Shown here: piece after piece, positions 62,730 through 64,000 of the stretch
Position numbering within the stretch: position 1 is the first letter of the stretch
Layout: every line of letters starts with the position of its first letter
NCBI GenBank assembly: GCA_013285965.1
Contig: JABDGQ010000001.1
Coordinates: forward strand, 125,106 to 189,105
Source: Chlamydiota bacterium
Lineage (GTDB): Bacteria; Chlamydiota; Chlamydiia; Chlamydiales; Parachlamydiaceae
DNA length: 64,000 bases
Direction of reading: 5' to 3'
Translations under genes and position numbers: made by a program
The notes under the pieces: model-generated
Told to the model about the DNA's origin: nothing
Databases searched by the model: none
What the model saw: the letters and a program-made list of their open reading frames with translations, nothing else

Positions 62730-63719
62730 ATGAACGTGGAAAACCTTATAAAAGCATGTCCTTGTGGTAGTAAACAAGAATATAACGATTGCTGCAAGCC
62801 CTTACACGATGGTGCCTTACCAAAAAACGCCCACGCTTTAATGCGTGCCCGTTATAGCGCCTATGTATTAGATCTTCCCGACTATGTCATTGCCACTACT
62901 CATCCAGCTAGTCCGCAATACTCCGAAAACAAATTTGGTTGGAAAAGGAGCATTTCGCAATTCTCACGTAATTCACAATTTGATCATCTGGAGATTTTGG
63001 ATTTCAAGGAGCAACACAATCTAGCTATCGTTACTTTTACCGCTTATTTGGCCCAAAATGGGCACGATACTAGTTTTACTGAAAGAAGTTATTTTGAGAA
63101 AATCGGTGCACAGTGGCTCTATCGCGGTGGTCAATTAGCACAAGGTCATGCTCCTAATTTGATTACTACGGGTCAATTAATGCTTTTGCCACTGGCATAT
63201 TATGGTGAGGCCATTTTGAACAAACCCTCTGAACCAGTATTTGAAATCACTCCAGCTATCGAAAAACTGGTACAAGAAATGATTCAGACCATGGATGTGT
63301 ACGATGGTGTTGGTTTAGCAGCACCACAGGTGCATCATGCTATTCGTTTGTTTATCATGCGTACCCCTATTGAAAATAATCAAGGTGGCTATGGCACAGG
63401 TGAACTACAAGTTTACATTAATCCCACCATCTCATTCCCAAGCAAAGAAATGTGGCGCTCACCGGAAGGTTGTCTTTCTATTCCGACAGTGCGTGCTCAG
63501 GTAGAACGTCCGCACGCTATAACAATAGAATATACAACGCTTGAGGGAAAAACCCTCATGCGTCGCGTTAGCGGCTGGGAAGCGCGTATTATGCAACATG
63601 AATACGATCATATTGAGGGCATTCTTTTCATTGATCGCCTACCTCATGATGAGCGTGTGAAACTAAAACCCTTACTTAAAAATCTAAAAAAACGCATTCA
63701 TGATGGGCAAGAGTTGTAA
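62730..63719 (+). CDS. def: Fusion of a YchJ/SEC-C domain with peptide deformylase
   Basis: A 329-residue protein. Residues 1-150 form a YchJ-like unit: zinc-type CPCGSKQEYNDCCKPLHDG, then LMRARYSAYVLDLPDYVIATTHP and FTERSYFEKIGAQWLYRGG. Residues 160-329 form a complete peptide deformylase: motif I GVGLAAPQ (about residue 195), motif II EGCLS with metal-binding cysteine (about residue 247), motif III QHEYDHIEG (about residue 290). Deformylase removes the formyl group from new proteins. It normally stands alone at about 170 residues. The N-terminal unit, with a metal-binding SEC-C-like motif found in translocation-related proteins, may tether the enzyme to ribosomes or nascent chains (inference). 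Confidence 0.88.
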   Translation: MNVENLIKACPCGSKQEYNDCCKPLHDGALPKNAHALMRARYSAYVLDLPDYVIATTHPASPQYSENKFGWKRSISQFSRNSQFDHLEILDFKEQHNLAIVTFTAYLAQNGHDTSFTERSYFEKIGAQWLYRGGQLAQGHAPNLITTGQLMLLPLAYYGEAILNKPSEPVFEITPAIEKLVQEMIQTMDVYDGVGLAAPQVHHAIRLFIMRTPIENNQGGYGTGELQVYINPTISFPSKEMWRSPEGCLSIPTVRAQVERPHAITIEYTTLEGKTLMRRVSGWEARIMQHEYDHIEGILFIDRLPHDERVKLKPLLKNLKKRIHDGQEL

Positions 63720-63736
63720 CTTTTGATTTTCAGTAA

Positions 63737-63801
63737 CTCACCTTAAGCATAATTTAGAGAGCGCCTTTAAAATCACTTGTTCAAATTATGCGTAAGGTGA
63801 G
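63737..63801. mobile_element. Family-1 element, short form (65 bp)
   Basis: CTCACCTTAAGCATAATTTAG to AAATTATGCGTAAGGTGAG with most of the middle missing. No clear target duplication. Its right end supplies the last codons and the stop of the minus-strand gene. Confidence 0.88.
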
Positions 63802-64000
63802 TTGCTTTCTAATTCTAACGGTTTATCAACACCTGTAAGTTCAATCGTAGTGGTCATTAAAACAAGTTTTTTTCCTTTCGCATCTTTAATGTCGTAATCG
63901 CTATCGGCATTAAAAACAACTAAATCACCCTCTTGCGGTTTTAATAATAATTTAGAGGCCAATTTTTTCTCTGGATTACCACCTTCATCTAGCTCCAATG
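63786..64000 (-). CDS. C-terminal part of an uncharacterised protein (runs off the right edge)
   Basis: The frame is open to the window end: LELDEGGNPEKKLASKLLLKPQEGDLVVFNADSDYDIKDAKGKKLVLMTTTIELTGVDKPLELESN, then SPYA and a stop. Beta-rich with a GDLVVFNADSDYDI core; no family named. The last four codons and the TAA are the family-1 end sequence (ACTCACCTTACGCATAA), so the insertion created a new C-terminus. Confidence 0.6.
   Translation of the reverse strand, partial: LELDEGGNPEKKLASKLLLKPQEGDLVVFNADSDYDIKDAKGKKLVLMTTTIELTGVDKPLELESNSPYA

Overview
The window looks like a piece of chromosome from an environmental (amoeba-associated, Parachlamydiaceae-type) member of the Chlamydiae. The DNA is AT-rich. 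Core blocks match chlamydial gene order: exbB-exbD-tonB/tolA-like, bamA(omp85)-skp(ompH)-lpxD, and tig next to clpX. These core blocks are separated by accessory DNA full of small palindromic elements, insertion sequence remnants and decayed genes. The genus is not fixed by anything I can see; this is inference from family recognition and gene order.

Layout. 1-19.1 kb is mostly core: dsbD (partial, minus), ExbB/ExbD/TonB-like energy transduction, BamA-Skp-LpxD outer-membrane biogenesis, mutS, rodA, tig, clpX, a collagen-like secreted protein with 14 near-identical 36-bp repeats, and rpsD. A tRNA-Leu(CAA) at 19.34 kb marks the start of an accessory island. This island (about 19.5-35 kb) starts with an IS1634-type insertion sequence that cuts an AbiJ-like gene. 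It continues with a Schlafen/AlbA-type regulator, a SpoVG-like gene, a DinD-containing gene string, a graveyard of fused fragments (chloramphenicol acetyltransferase, nitroreductase, PIN toxin, antitoxin, AbiEi, DUF2608), two exported enzymes and an AAA ATPase/RloB pair that resembles a defence module.

35-45 kb holds an S74-type self-cleaving surface protein, an aquaporin, and a cluster resembling light/stress-linked cassettes of free-living bacteria (DUF2867-type SDR, photolyase-related protein, truncated SRPBCC, TspO). 45-58 kb holds many exported proteins (sialidase-like, choloylglycine-hydrolase-like, carbonic anhydrase, beta-lactamase-like serine hydrolase, BBE oxidoreductase), an M56/BlaR1-like membrane protease and two BlaI/MecI-type operators, then MgtC. 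58-62 kb holds two tandem paralogous eukaryotic-like protein kinases. The end has an IS5-type remnant with a GxxExxY cassette inside it, then an unusual SEC-C/YchJ-peptide deformylase fusion.

The most striking genome-scale signal is two families of non-autonomous palindromic elements. Family 1 (full length about 165 bp, ends CTCACCTTACGCATAATT) makes clean 6-7 bp target duplications at five sites, one of them inside a PIN toxin gene. Family 2 (20 to about 185 bp, ends GACTTCTTTCGAAA) is flanked by TA on both sides. Both families sit almost only at gene ends, where their hairpins can act as terminators and where they supply stop codons. No transposase with matching ends is visible in the window.
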